Assembly: GCA_934590325.1 (NCBI GenBank)
Contig: CAKTOW010000002.1
Coordinates: 1 to 64,000 of the forward strand
DNA: 64,000 nt
Reading direction: 5' to 3'
Source: an uncultured Oscillospiraceae bacterium
GTDB lineage: Bacteria; Bacillota; Clostridia; Oscillospirales; Oscillospiraceae
Shown here: piece by piece, positions 40,057-48,453 of the stretch
Position numbering within the stretch: position 1 is the stretch's first letter
Layout of the letters: each line of letters opens with the position of its first letter
Notes under the pieces: model-generated
Database searches by the model: none
What the model was told of the DNA's origin: nothing
The model's input: the letters and a program-made list of their open reading frames with translations, nothing else
Made by a program: the position numbers and the translations under genes

Positions 40057-41151
40057 TTATCTCGCGTATTCGTACAGGACGTCCGACAGGAGGTGTTCGC
40101 CGTCATAGGCGACGGTCCAGACCTCGCCGCCGCTTTGCAGTACCAGCAGCTGGCCGCCCCAGCGGGCATCGTGCGCGGCGTACCAGGCGTTCTTCCAGCC
40201 GGGGACGGTGATCGCCTGCGCGCCGCTGTCCTGTGCCCGCTCCCGGGCATAGCCCTCTGCCAGCCAGCCCCACACGATGCGGTACACATCGGCGTCGTAG
40301 TACCCGCCGTCGCGGGAATTGGAAAGGGTGAGGTCCTTCTGCCGCAGGTAGATGTGGCCGAGCAGCAGCTCCGGGGTGTCCGTCGCCCACTGGTCGCTGC
40401 TGTGTACGTCGGGAAAGACCTCCGACACCGTGGGCACCGGGAATCCCTCCACGGGGATATCCTTACCGGACCGCGTATATACCGCCTGCAGCAAAAGGCA
40501 CAGCACCAGGGCTATCAGCGGCAGGAGGATGCCCCACAGGCGGATGGCGTGCCAGTGCCGCAGCGTGGCGGCAGAGCAACGCTGGCGCTGCAGCAGGCGG
40601 CGCTTTCGGGTGACCAGGGCGGCGGTGATGCTGCTGACGCTGCTGATGAGCCACCACAGTATCATCAGTGCCGCGCAGAGAAACACCCCGGCGTATCCAC
40701 TCAGCAGCAGGTCACAGATGCCGGCATAGGCAGGCATGTTGCGTAGCACGACCCAATAGAGCCAGCAGGGGATAAGGCACAGAGCGATAACGTTCCAGAT
40801 GATCTGGCTTTTCAACTTTTTGTCCAGCACCCCGTGGAGCGTTTCCTCGTCGGTGTTCAGCTCCGGCGCCGCCGGATCGTCACAGCGGTAGACATCCAGG
40901 TCCCCCGTCAGGTCGCAGACGTACTCCCAGCCCATCTCCCGGTAGGCGGCGACGCGCTCTTTCTCGCCGTAGGTGCCGGTATTGCGCTTCACGTCGACGC
41001 GGTAGCGCACCGGCCGGGGCGCGTCCTTCCGGAAGTGCATGACCTGAGGGGAGGCGTACTCCGTCAGGAACAGACCCTTCTCCGCCTGTTCATCCAGCCA
41101 GCTTTCGATGGCGTCCACTTGGTATATGTAGTAGGGCAGCAGCCTTATCAT
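40057..41151 (-). CDS. DUF2812 domain membrane protein
   Basis: 364 residues. The N-terminal 95 residues match DUF2812 (IESWLDEQAEKGLFL, FRKDAPRPVRYRVDVK, REMGWEYVCDL). Three or four membrane helices follow (about 116-245), then an extracytoplasmic C-terminal part of about 110 residues. Such proteins are nearly always next to a PadR repressor, as here, with an ATGA overlap. Their function is not established; a membrane stress or drug response is often assumed. Confidence 0.88.
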   Translation of the reverse strand: MIRLLPYYIYQVDAIESWLDEQAEKGLFLTEYASPQVMHFRKDAPRPVRYRVDVKRNTGTYGEKERVAAYREMGWEYVCDLTGDLDVYRCDDPAAPELNTDEETLHGVLDKKLKSQIIWNVIALCLIPCWLYWVVLRNMPAYAGICDLLLSGYAGVFLCAALMILWWLISSVSSITAALVTRKRRLLQRQRCSAATLRHWHAIRLWGILLPLIALVLCLLLQAVYTRSGKDIPVEGFPVPTVSEVFPDVHSSDQWATDTPELLLGHIYLRQKDLTLSNSRDGGYYDADVYRIVWGWLAEGYARERAQDSGAQAITVPGWKNAWYAAHDARWGGQLLVLQSGGEVWTVAYDGEHLLSDVLYEYAR

Positions 41152-41474
41152 GTTGCATCCTCCTCTCCCGCCGCGCTGTCCGCGTCCCGCAGACAGCGGC
41201 GCAGACGCGCGACCTCATTGTCGTACAGCTTTTTCCCGGCCTCCGTTATCACATAGGTGCGGCGGCGTCCCTCCACCGCTGTCTCGCGGATCATCTCCTC
41301 ATCCGTCAGCTTGCCGAGTATGGTGTACAGCGTGCCGGGGCCCAGGACGATGCGGCCCTCCGTCCGGACGGAGACCCATTGGGCCACGTCCGCGCCGCAC
41401 AGCGACCTGCACCGCAGGGCCATCAGTACGTAGAACATGGGCTCCGACAGGGACTCCAGTGTTTTCCGCGGCAT
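41148..41474 (-). CDS. PadR family transcriptional repressor
   Basis: 108 residues. Winged helix: LSEPMFYVLMALR (about 8-20), GRIVLGPGTLYTILGKLTDEEMI (about 40-62), the wing GRRRTYVITEAGKKLYD. Binds DNA as a dimer and is released by small hydrophobic ligands. The two inverted repeats in its promoter (41562-41599) are the likely binding sites, so the operon is probably autoregulated. Confidence 0.93.
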   Translation of the reverse strand: MPRKTLESLSEPMFYVLMALRCRSLCGADVAQWVSVRTEGRIVLGPGTLYTILGKLTDEEMIRETAVEGRRRTYVITEAGKKLYDNEVARLRRCLRDADSAAGEEDAT

Positions 41475-41561
41475 AGCATCAGCTCCTTGTGTGTTCCACT
41501 CCGCAGGAGCGAAACAGAATATCGTTTCTCCGCGCCCTGCCCGATAGGGCGCGGTGTCTTG

Positions 41562-41599
41562 AATATCGTTCTACGATATTTATAACATCGTTTTACGAT
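41562..41599. promoter_or_regulatory. Two PadR operator candidates
   Basis: AATATCGT-TCT-ACGATATT (41562-41580, perfect 8-bp arms) and ATCGT-TTT-ACGAT (41587-41599) share the ATCGT/ACGAT core and 3-nt centre. They cover the spacer, -10 and start site of the padR promoter. A further half site AATATCGT lies at 41518-41525. Confidence 0.72.
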
Positions 41600-41607
41600 A
41601 TTGTCAA
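41579..41607 (-). promoter_or_regulatory. Promoter of the PadR/DUF2812 operon
   Basis: Minus-strand TTGACA (41602-41607), 17-bp spacer, TATAAA (41579-41584). Confidence 0.82.
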
Positions 41608-41699
41608 GCCCGATATATGCCGTCGGCGTACATTATGCCCATACATGCTCCGTCTGCGGCGGGCAGTTTTGGCACTTCATAAAAAATTCAAAAAAGGTA

Positions 41700-41728
41700 T
41701 TGCAAAACTGTCCGCTGTGTGGTAACAT
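41700..41728 (+). promoter_or_regulatory. Promoter of the glycine riboswitch / symporter gene
   Basis: TTGCAA (41700-41705), 17-bp spacer, TAACAT (41723-41728) with extended TGG. Confidence 0.65.
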
Positions 41729-41790
41729 ACGTCCATCAATTAGATACAGCCCTATGAACCGCCCGGAATGGAAAGACCGGACGGGGAGGG

Positions 41791-41868
41791 GACTCTGGAG
41801 AATCCCATTCAGTTGGGTGCCGAAGGTGCAAGGCGCACGCGCCGAATCTCTCAGGCAAAAGGACGGAG
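41791..41868 (+). promoter_or_regulatory. Glycine riboswitch aptamer, predicted OFF type
   Basis: Recognisable glycine (gcvT) aptamer: CTCTGGAGAATCCC at 41793-41806, GGGTGCCGAAGGTGCAAGGC at 41815-41834, TCTCTCAGGCAAAAGGACGG at 41847-41866. P1 is CTCTG/CGGAG (41793-41797 with 41864-41868). The same 5' strand (41792-41802) can instead form a perfect 11-bp helix with 41897-41907, whose end overlaps the terminator arm. Bound glycine should therefore free the terminator. Only one full aptamer is seen; the preceding 41745-41790 may be a remnant of a second. Confidence 0.85.
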
Positions 41869-41902
41869 CAGACGAGTTTTTCGCTTGTCACCTGACTTCT
41901 CC

Positions 41903-41935
41903 AGAGTTGCCGTTCTGCGGCAACTCTATTTTTAT
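41903..41935 (+). terminator. Riboswitch-controlled terminator
   Basis: AGAGTTGCCG/CGGCAACTCT (41903-41912, 41918-41927), loop TTCTG, then ATTTTTA. Confidence 0.85.
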
Positions 41936-41952
41936 GCAAGGAGAAAGAAACC

Positions 41953-43359
41953 ATGGAATCTGTACTGTTTCCCATCGTATCCAAAATCAATGAGTACCTC
42001 AGTAACTATATCCTCATCTTCCTGCTGGTGGGTGTTGGCCTGTGGTACTCCATCAAGACCCGGTTCGTGCAGGTACGCTGCTTCGGCGAGGGCATGAAGA
42101 AGTTCTTCGGCGAGATGAACCTCCGCGGCGGCGCACAGAAGAGCGGTATGACCTCCTTCCAGGCGCTGGCCACCGCCATCGCCGCCCAGGTGGGTACCGG
42201 CAACATCGTGGGTGCCTCCGGCGCTATCCTTACCGGCGGCCCTGGTGCCATCTTCTGGATGTGGGTCATAGCCTTCTTCGGTATGGCCACCATCTACGCC
42301 GAGGCCACGCTGGCGCAGAAGACCCGTATCGTGGACCCTGACGGCAACATCAAGGGCGGCCCCGTGTACTACATCACCACCGCATTCAAGGGCGGCTTCG
42401 GTAAGTTCCTGGCCGGTTTCTTCGCCGTATCCATTATCCTGGCGCTGGGCTTCATGGGCTGCATGGTGCAGTCCAACTCCATCGGCTCCACTATGGAGAC
42501 CGCCTTCGGCGTCCCCTCCTGGGTCATGGGTATCATCCTGGTGGTCATCTGCGCCGTCATCTTCCTGGGCGGTGTGCAGCGTCTGGCCGCGGTCACCGAG
42601 AAGCTGGTGCCTGTCATGGCCGGTATCTTCCTGCTGGGCGGTCTGGCTATCCTCGTCTGCCGCGCCAAGTACGTCCCCGCCACCTTCGGCATGATCTTCA
42701 AGTACGCCTTCCAGCCCCAGGCCATCATCGGCGGCGGCTTCGGCTACGCCCTAAAGACCGCCATCAGCCAGGGCGCCAAGCGCGGTCTGTTCTCCAATGA
42801 GGCCGGTATGGGCTCCACCCCCCACGCCCACGCCCAGGCCAATGTGGCTCACGCCCACGATCAGGGCGTCGTGGCTATGATCGGCGTGTTTGTTGATACC
42901 TTCGTGGTGCTGACCCTCAACGCCCTGGTCATTATCTGCACCCTGTATACCAAGGACGGCATCCTGGCCACCGGCGCCGTTCCTGACGGCATCGGCAAGA
43001 CCAACCTGGCCCAGACCGCTTTCGGCTCCGTGTTCGGCGCCAGCCTGGGCGCCAAGTTCGTGGCGGTCTGCCTGCTGTTCTTTGCCTTCTCCACCATCCT
43101 CAGCTGGAACCTGTTCGGTAAGATCAACGCCAACTATCTGTTCGGCAAGAAGAACGGCAAGCTCTGCAGCGTGATCTACACCGTCATCGCCCTGGTGTTC
43201 ATCTTCCTGGGCACCGTTACCGGCAGTGACTTCGTGTGGGAGGTCACCGATATGTTCAATAACTTCATCGTCCTGCCCAACGTTATCGCCCTGTTCGCTC
43301 TGACGGGCATGGTGATGGCCAGCCTCAACGAGGTGAAGAAGGACAAGCTGAAAGTCTGA
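41953..43359 (+). CDS. Sodium:alanine (glycine) symporter, AGCS family
   Basis: 468 residues, about 11 membrane helices. AGCS landmarks: TSFQALATAIAAQVGTGNIVG (about 74-94), GGPGAIFWMW, KGGPVYYI and FSNEAGMGSTPHAHA (about 283-297). Imports alanine or glycine with Na+. The upstream glycine riboswitch points to glycine as a sensed and probably transported substrate. AAGGAGAAAG precedes the ATG. A Na+ gradient from the oad pump could drive it (inference). Confidence 0.94.
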   Translation: MESVLFPIVSKINEYLSNYILIFLLVGVGLWYSIKTRFVQVRCFGEGMKKFFGEMNLRGGAQKSGMTSFQALATAIAAQVGTGNIVGASGAILTGGPGAIFWMWVIAFFGMATIYAEATLAQKTRIVDPDGNIKGGPVYYITTAFKGGFGKFLAGFFAVSIILALGFMGCMVQSNSIGSTMETAFGVPSWVMGIILVVICAVIFLGGVQRLAAVTEKLVPVMAGIFLLGGLAILVCRAKYVPATFGMIFKYAFQPQAIIGGGFGYALKTAISQGAKRGLFSNEAGMGSTPHAHAQANVAHAHDQGVVAMIGVFVDTFVVLTLNALVIICTLYTKDGILATGAVPDGIGKTNLAQTAFGSVFGASLGAKFVAVCLLFFAFSTILSWNLFGKINANYLFGKKNGKLCSVIYTVIALVFIFLGTVTGSDFVWEVTDMFNNFIVLPNVIALFALTGMVMASLNEVKKDKLKV

Positions 43360-43367
43360 TGCAGCAG

Positions 43368-43393
43368 GGGAGAGGCGTGAGCCTCTCCCTTTT
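43368..43393 (+). terminator. Terminator of the symporter gene
   Basis: GGGAGAGGC/GCCTCTCCC stem, loop GTGA, then TTTT. Confidence 0.85.
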
Positions 43394-43478
43394 CTCTGCC
43401 CGCCGCAGGTGGATAGCCCGCGTTTGTACCCTCGACCGGGAATTTCAGGAAAAACCCGGAAAAAAGAAAAATTGGGGG

Positions 43479-43507
43479 TTGACATTTGCCCCACTGTCTG
43501 CTATATT
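43479..43507 (+). promoter_or_regulatory. Promoter of the tRNA-Ala locus
   Basis: TTGACA (43479-43484), 17-bp spacer, TATATT (43502-43507). It lies 31 bp before the truncated host tRNA and 120 bp before the intact, element-borne tRNA. Confidence 0.85.
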
Positions 43508-43538
43508 AAGCAAGTCGGCAGCGCCGACCACCCGATGT

Positions 43539-43560
43539 GGGGGTATAGCTCAGCTGGGAG
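43539..43560 (+). pseudogene. 5' remnant of the host tRNA-Ala (left junction)
   Basis: These 22 nt are identical to the first 22 nt of the tRNA-Ala at 43628. The match stops after GGGAG in the D-arm, where the mobile element begins. Confidence 0.88.
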
Positions 43561-43586
43561 CCCGGTTGAAGCGGTAAACAACCCCC
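43551..43586. other. attL
   Basis: Host half CAGCTGGGAG (tRNA D-arm) joined to element arm CCCGGTTGAAGCGGTAAAC. The crossover dinucleotide is probably AG at 43559-43560. Confidence 0.72.
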
Positions 43587-43606
43587 GCACTAATTGAATA
43601 AGAAAT

Positions 43607-43720
<114 letters not shown>

Positions 43721-43733
43721 TTCTTAATAAAGA

Positions 43734-43759
43734 CTTGCTTTGAAAAAAGCGAGTTTTTT
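43734..43759 (+). terminator. Terminator after the element-borne tRNA
   Basis: CTTGCTTT/AAAGCGAG (one wobble), loop GAAA, then six T. Confidence 0.85.
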
Positions 43760-43795
43760 GTTTTATGCCCACTTCTCTTTTGAAGCGGGCTTTTC

Positions 43796-45421
43796 TTATG
43801 CGGCGATTGCCGAAATGTCCAGCCCAGCGCTGAACTGCTCAAAGTCAATGTTGAAGTCGATATGCAGCCGATAGTCCCGATACACCTCCACACGCCGGAT
43901 CAGGCAGCTCACGATCATTTTCTTTGACTCCATGCTGGCGCTGTCGTACATATCCGCCCATGAGATAATATCGTTGTACTGAGCGTTTAAGGTGTCCAGC
44001 ATGGCCTGTCCCTCGTCGTAGGCCGCCTGCGCCGCCTCCATAGTATGCTGAACTTCGAGACATTTTGTCTCACAGTCAGAGATCAGAGAACTAAGCAAGT
44101 CCTGCGGAAAAGCGCTTTCGCCCCGGAGGGATTTAATGACCTCCGCCCGGAGCGTATCAAGCTCGGCGGCAGCTTTGGCATAGTCGGATTTAGCACTTTT
44201 GAGAAGCGCCTTCCGTTCTTCCATCTTTTCACGATAACGGATATTGACGATCTCGCTTTTGGGGATCGCTTTCATCCGCTCAAAGATCTGCCGCACCACC
44301 TTATCAATGATACCGTCAAGGATATGCGCCGTGTAGCCCGTTTGCCCGTCACACTCGGTTTGCTTGCGTGTCTTGCCGTAGCAGATATACCGCACACGCT
44401 TTACAATGCGGTGAGCATCTTCCTTGCACGGATAAGCCTTGCCGTTGGTGGTGAGCGCCAGCCGGGAGCCACAATGCCCGCAAAAGACATTCCCGGCCAG
44501 CAAGGACTGACCACGGGTATTCAGCGGTACACGCCGTTCCTGTTCGGCGGAGTTGGCGCGGGAGGTACGAATGTGCTGTGCGGCCTCAAACAGCTCCGGC
44601 GCTATGATCTGCAAATGGGGCAGCGTTTGGGAGCGGCTTTCGCCGCTGCGAAGCACCCCGGTATATGTAAGATTGCAAATGATACCCCGGACGCTGGCGT
44701 GATGCCACATTTTACCCGTCCTCGCCCGATAGCCAAGGTTATTTAGGTAAGTGGCGATCCGTTGAGCGCCGAAACCCTCAAGCACATATTTGTCAAAGAT
44801 AATCCGTACCACAGCGGCCTCGGCCTCGTTGACAGCCAACTCAAAAACCTCGTGCTTGCGTTTATTGAAGCGCCCACTCTTTACAAGGTCATATCCATAA
44901 GGAGCAAGACCGCCCTTGAAACCGCCATCCTCGACGAGCTGGCCGAGAGCGGTTTTTGTGCGAATTGAAGTCTTTTCGCTTTCGCCGTCAGCCTGCCAAA
45001 AGCGGATGTAGTTGGTGAGCTTGTCCGTGTGATTATCAAAACGCTGCTCACCCTCCTGCGTACTCCAGACCCGGATGCCGTTCTTAACAAACCATTCCAC
45101 CACGAAAGGCGTTTCGTCAGCGATACGCCCGATGCGGTCAAACATGAACACAAGCAGAATATCGAATTTCCCCTGCTTGGCACGCTCCTTGATGATTTGC
45201 AGCTTGTCCCGGTTTTCGGCTCTAACCTTATGCCCGGACACACCGTCCTCCTGTTCCTCGTGAACAATCGTCCAGCCCATTTTTTCACAGAAGCGATGGC
45301 ACTCTCTGCGCTGCATGGGAATGTCGGCTTGGCTTTTGTCGTTGTAGTCCACCTGCTTGTCGGTGGACACGCGGTATAGGCAATCAACCCGATTACCTGT
45401 CATCATTCTGTTTTCTATCAT
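43796..45421 (-). CDS. Large serine recombinase (site-specific integrase)
   Basis: 541 residues. Resolvase domain with catalytic Ser19 in YRVSTDKQ and FMFDRIGRIADE near 90. A recombinase domain follows (KGGLAPYGYDL, GFGAQRIATYLNNLGYRAR, SVRGIICNLTYTG), then a zinc-ribbon (CGHCGSRL with later CYGK and TECDG) and a coiled-coil (about 380-480). It should catalyse integration between attB in tRNA-Ala and the element attP. The start at 45421 (MIENRMM) is preferred, with AAAGGAC upstream; the longer frame reads into a non-conserved stretch. Confidence 0.94.
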   Translation of the reverse strand: MIENRMMTGNRVDCLYRVSTDKQVDYNDKSQADIPMQRRECHRFCEKMGWTIVHEEQEDGVSGHKVRAENRDKLQIIKERAKQGKFDILLVFMFDRIGRIADETPFVVEWFVKNGIRVWSTQEGEQRFDNHTDKLTNYIRFWQADGESEKTSIRTKTALGQLVEDGGFKGGLAPYGYDLVKSGRFNKRKHEVFELAVNEAEAAVVRIIFDKYVLEGFGAQRIATYLNNLGYRARTGKMWHHASVRGIICNLTYTGVLRSGESRSQTLPHLQIIAPELFEAAQHIRTSRANSAEQERRVPLNTRGQSLLAGNVFCGHCGSRLALTTNGKAYPCKEDAHRIVKRVRYICYGKTRKQTECDGQTGYTAHILDGIIDKVVRQIFERMKAIPKSEIVNIRYREKMEERKALLKSAKSDYAKAAAELDTLRAEVIKSLRGESAFPQDLLSSLISDCETKCLEVQHTMEAAQAAYDEGQAMLDTLNAQYNDIISWADMYDSASMESKKMIVSCLIRRVEVYRDYRLHIDFNIDFEQFSAGLDISAIAA

Positions 45422-45492
45422 ATTGATCCGTCCTTTCATTTGTCGATGGGTCAATGAAAGAACGCAATCAATACGCGGGGAATATGAAGTTT

Positions 45493-45711
45493 TCAAGGTA
45501 CATAGGGACTACCCCCACTATTATTATCCCTCTGTTCGGGAGGGATTGCAAGGATGTCGCCGGAGCTATTTTTTGCCGTATTGTTGGCAAAGGAAGATAG
45601 TAAAATCTGCTTTACATGATGGAGCGCTGCCGCATTTTTGCAGTCTGCAAAGCTGGCGGTGATGGCGTAGCCATCCACAGCAAATGCGGTATGTTGTTTT
45701 CTCTGCTGCAT
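45493..45711 (-). CDS. Small element protein (TnpW-like?)
   Basis: 72 residues. MQQRKQHTAFAVDGYAITASFADCKNAA shows a short beta-beta-alpha pattern (FxVxGYxI) ending VKQILLSSF, then a polar tail. AAGGAGG is 5 bp before the ATG, so it is probably real. It lies just upstream of the recombinase on the same strand. The pattern resembles the small TnpW-type proteins of clostridial serine-recombinase transposons and that at 54197-54373, but the identity is unsure. Confidence 0.6.
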   Translation of the reverse strand: MQQRKQHTAFAVDGYAITASFADCKNAAALHHVKQILLSSFANNTAKNSSGDILAIPPEQRDNNSGGSPYVP

Positions 45712-45784
45712 AAAGACCTCCTTTTCAATTCTCGGCAACAGGGAAAGGCCAGCGCCTCATAAAAGCGCTGGCCTGCGGCTTATG

Positions 45785-45809
45785 ACCTTGGGACGAAATG
45801 TCCCAAGGT
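45785..45809. repeat. CTTGGGAC-N5-GTCCCAAG palindrome, copy 1
   Basis: ACCTTGGGAC-GAAAT-GTCCCAAGGT, perfect 10-bp arms. A GTTTTT follows on the plus strand. First of four similar sites in the element. Confidence 0.8.
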
Positions 45810-45822
45810 GTTTTTGAAAGAC

Positions 45823-45886
45823 GGGAGCGCCGCACCCGCTCCTGTTGGCCTGTCATAAGACAGCTCATATTCAATGCGGCGCTCCC
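45823..45886. repeat. Inverted repeat in a gene-free stretch
   Basis: GGGAGCGCCGCA (45823-45834) pairs with TGCGGCGCTCCC (45875-45886) around a 40-nt loop containing a smaller CTGTC/GACAG hairpin. This lies in the 45712-45995 gap, which otherwise holds only palindrome copy 1. Confidence 0.65.
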
Positions 45887-45995
45887 TCACAGCGGACAGC
45901 GACGATCCGTGACGGAGCATCAACTACCTTGCTGCGGAGAAGTGAAAACTACCTCTCATATACCAAGGACAAAAATCGGGCAAATGGAGATACCC

Positions 45996-46418
45996 TTAGA
46001 GAAATTTTTTCAAATATTTTCTCATGGCCGCCTTGCCGCTTTTGACGGAATGGCGAACGGCGCTCTTGTCAACGCCCTGCTCCCGGGCAATCTGGCGGTA
46101 GCTCTTGCCGAGGATCAGATGCGCCTCTACCCGGACGCCCTGCACCTCCGGCAGAGAGTTGAGGGCGTTCCACAGGTGGACGAACAGCTCCATGCGATCC
46201 AGAAGCTCCTGCGGCGTCGGCTCATGCAGGCAGGCCGAGTATTCGATCCCATCGTCACAGTCGAGGGAATACTGCGCCTTATTGCGGGTCGTGCGCCGCT
46301 GATAGGCTGCCTCATACAGCTTGTCCGCCTTCAGCTCGGCGGCCACTTCGTCGGAAACTTCGATGTATTCATCATGGGTGTACCAAGCGTAAAAGTCCTT
46401 CAGATTGATGGTCGTCAT
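45996..46418 (-). CDS. Sigma-70 region 4-like regulator of the element
   Basis: 140 residues. N-terminal MTTINLKDFYAWYTHDEYIEVSDEV, then a C-terminal helix-turn-helix SYRQIAREQGVDKSAVRHSVKSG (about 108-130) as in sigma-70 region 4, ending with a basic tail. Such proteins are common in Tn916/ICE-like elements and are thought to control excision or transfer genes. The start at 46418 has GGAGG 8 bp upstream. Confidence 0.82.
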   Translation of the reverse strand: MTTINLKDFYAWYTHDEYIEVSDEVAAELKADKLYEAAYQRRTTRNKAQYSLDCDDGIEYSACLHEPTPQELLDRMELFVHLWNALNSLPEVQGVRVEAHLILGKSYRQIAREQGVDKSAVRHSVKSGKAAMRKYLKKFL

Positions 46419-46499
46419 TTGTATTTCCTCCATTCGGTTCATGTGTGGGTGGGTGAACAGAACGGAGGAACGGCGGGGATCGGCAGCCGGGGCTGGCTG

Positions 46500-46522
46500 C
46501 TTTGGGACAAATCGTCCCAAGG
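46500..46522. repeat. CTTGGGAC-N5-GTCCCAAG palindrome, copy 2
   Basis: CTTTGGGAC-AAATC-GTCCCAAGG, 9-bp arms with one wobble, upstream of the sigma-like gene. Confidence 0.75.
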
Positions 46523-46541
46523 TGCAGGCATATAAAAACGC

Positions 46542-46564
46542 CCGCATAGCATGACGCTATGCGG
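46542..46564. repeat. Hairpin CCGCATAGC/GCTATGCGG
   Basis: Nine-bp perfect stem with loop ATGAC. It lies in the 46419-46929 gap. No gene could be supported in 46565-46778. Confidence 0.65.
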
Positions 46565-46778
46565 ACGCAAGCAAGAAAATTTCTTGTTACATGATATTTA
46601 ATTTCACTTCCAAAGCCGGACTGCTCCGATGGAGGGGCTACGCTTTTTTTAGCTGGTGCAGATCATGGACGCTATGAAAAAGCAAAACGGACACGGCGAT
46701 ACCTCCTCGGACACCGCCGTATCCTTAAAAAAGGGCGACTTTATCACACCCTCCGTTGATCCATTTTTTCAAAAGGAA

Positions 46779-46816
46779 AACGGCGGCTTGAAATACAATA
46801 TTTCAAAACCGCCGTT
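46779..46816. repeat. Long hairpin AACGGCGG.../...CCGCCGTT
   Basis: AACGGCGG/CCGCCGTT (46779-46786, 46809-46816) plus inner TTGAAATA/TATTTCAA (46788-46795, 46799-46806), loop CAA. It may be a terminator or a scar of an earlier mobile unit. Confidence 0.65.
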
Positions 46817-46874
46817 CTGCGCCGCAAGGCCGATTGCAACGGTCTTGTTGTGATACCAGCGCAGTTGCTATCAA

Positions 46875-46925
46875 AAGAAAAGAGCCGATAAACCGTGTGC
46901 CTCTTGGCTACGGGTTATCGGCTCT
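46875..46925 (-). terminator. Terminator of the BlaI-M56-KTR operon
   Basis: Sixteen-bp stem with one mismatch (46881-46896 with 46910-46925), followed on the minus strand by TTTCTTTTGATAG. Confidence 0.78.
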
Positions 46926-46929
46926 GCGT

Positions 46930-47103
46930 CTATGCGTCTGGCTCTGTGATTACTGTTGTATTTAGTTTTATTACATCAATAAGCGTTACCTGCCTACATT
47001 TAGGGCAGAACAAGGGGAACTTTTTTAACTCTGTGTCATCCCTAATCTGTACCCTTGTCTTATTTCTGCAAACTGGGCAGCGTAGAAAATGTATTTCCTG
47101 CAT
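46930..47103 (-). CDS. Cysteine-rich KTR domain protein
   Basis: 57 residues. MQEIHFLRCPVCRNKTRVQI with the CPVC and NKTR motif, then FCPKCRQVTLID (second CxxC) and VITEPDA at the end: a two-CxxC zinc ribbon of the cysteine-rich KTR family, common on resistance and conjugative elements of Firmicutes. 12 bp after the M56 gene on the same strand; only a weak GAGAG ribosome site, so coupling to upstream translation is likely. Role unknown. Confidence 0.82.
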   Translation of the reverse strand: MQEIHFLRCPVCRNKTRVQIRDDTELKKFPLFCPKCRQVTLIDVIKLNTTVITEPDA

Positions 47104-47115
47104 AATCCAAATCTC

Positions 47116-48453
47116 TCAATTTCCTATGTTAAGAAACTCTGCAAGTCCCTTTTGCACTTCTGCCGGGTCTTTGACATTATAAGTGTAAGACGGTATAGCC
47201 TGTGTTTCTATCCAAATTTTAGAGTAGTCATCAGTGAAATTGATGATAGAATGTTTCGTACCGTCAGTGCGATAAAGGATAATTGCATTTGTGCCAGCTA
47301 CTACAAGATCAAAGCCGTTGTCGTTACTTATCCAAGGGCCTTTTTTGACTTCTTGCGTGTTGATCTCAATACTGTCCATAAGGGTCAGCAGTTGATTGTA
47401 AGCTTCGCTGTTTGTAATATCTGCGCTACTATCGGATACCCTTACTTCTGCGTGTGGTGCGGGCGGGTTGGGAATGGCGGGGATTTCGGCAAAAATTTCT
47501 TTTACCGTCGCATACTGCGGACGATTAGGAATAAGGCATATTGCAATGACCGCAATTAAGATTACCGCCCCTAAGCCTGCAAAGCCAATGATTTTTTTCG
47601 TGTTTGATTTCATAACATTCTTTATCCTTTCTTTGGGATTTCCCTCGGCAAACGCCATCGGTACGCCAAGTGTGCTTTTTTCAATAGAAAGCTCTAAAAG
47701 CGACCGGCTGTATTCTTTGCGAATATCCTCCTTTGAATTTCTGATTACGCTTTCATCGCAGGACATTTCCATATCGGTAACGAACAGCTTGAACGCAAGC
47801 CATACAAGAGGGTTAAACCAATGCAGGATAAGAACCACATATCCCAATATTTTTGCAAGGTTATCACGCCGAGCGAGATGCGTCTGTTCGTGGGCAATTA
47901 CATATTCCTGTGCGTCAGCCAAATTGCTCGGCAAGTATATTTTTGGATTTCGCAATCCAAGCGCAAAGGGCGTGCTGATTACTTGCGAAATATAAATATT
48001 ATCCCGAAGAAGGACGGCACTCTGTAATTTCTTTTTGAGTTTGGAATATGAGCGTATGCTATACAGGCAAAACGCCAAAACGCCGATGAACCAGATAATC
48101 TTCCCCCAAAAGGCAAATATCTGATATACATTTGCGGTAGAACCGAAAATCTCAGTTGCTACAACAGGGTTGATTACGCTGTCTATTGCTTTTACGCCCG
48201 TTTCCACATAAGGGGTTTCAATGTAAAGCATATCCGTAGAAAGCAGCGTTGTGTTGAACGGTAATATGCTCAAAACGCTTTCAAAGGAAACGGGGACAAG
48301 CAGACGGAAAAAGGCAACAAACCATAATGCGTAGGAGAAAACCTTTGGAGCTTTTTTCAGCAGCAGCCGTGCCAACATAATAATTAAGATAGCGAAGCTG
48401 CCTGTAATACTCATATTTACAATATCGAGAAATACTTTGTCGCTCATAGTCAT
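47116..48453 (-). CDS. M56 family metallopeptidase (BlaR1-like)
   Basis: 445 residues. Four to five N-terminal membrane helices, zinc protease motif HEQTHLARRDN (about residue 188), and LHWFNPLVWLAF followed by MEMSCDESV (further zinc ligand). After a last helix (about 290-308) comes an extracellular C-terminal part (about 137 residues) not resembling a penicillin-binding sensor. By analogy with BlaR1/MecR1 it may sense an external signal and cleave the BlaI-type repressor encoded upstream; ATGA overlap with that gene. Confidence 0.88.
   Translation of the reverse strand: MTMSDKVFLDIVNMSITGSFAILIIMLARLLLKKAPKVFSYALWFVAFFRLLVPVSFESVLSILPFNTTLLSTDMLYIETPYVETGVKAIDSVINPVVATEIFGSTANVYQIFAFWGKIIWFIGVLAFCLYSIRSYSKLKKKLQSAVLLRDNIYISQVISTPFALGLRNPKIYLPSNLADAQEYVIAHEQTHLARRDNLAKILGYVVLILHWFNPLVWLAFKLFVTDMEMSCDESVIRNSKEDIRKEYSRSLLELSIEKSTLGVPMAFAEGNPKERIKNVMKSNTKKIIGFAGLGAVILIAVIAICLIPNRPQYATVKEIFAEIPAIPNPPAPHAEVRVSDSSADITNSEAYNQLLTLMDSIEINTQEVKKGPWISNDNGFDLVVAGTNAIILYRTDGTKHSIINFTDDYSKIWIETQAIPSYTYNVKDPAEVQKGLAEFLNIGN

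Noticed and set aside
45798..46535. 245-residue plus-strand frame
   Set aside because: Antisense of the sigma-like gene and of the repeat region; no ribosome site.
46656..46853. 65-residue plus-strand frame in the gene-free part of the element
   Set aside because: No ribosome site and its 3' half is a hairpin; no recognisable protein.
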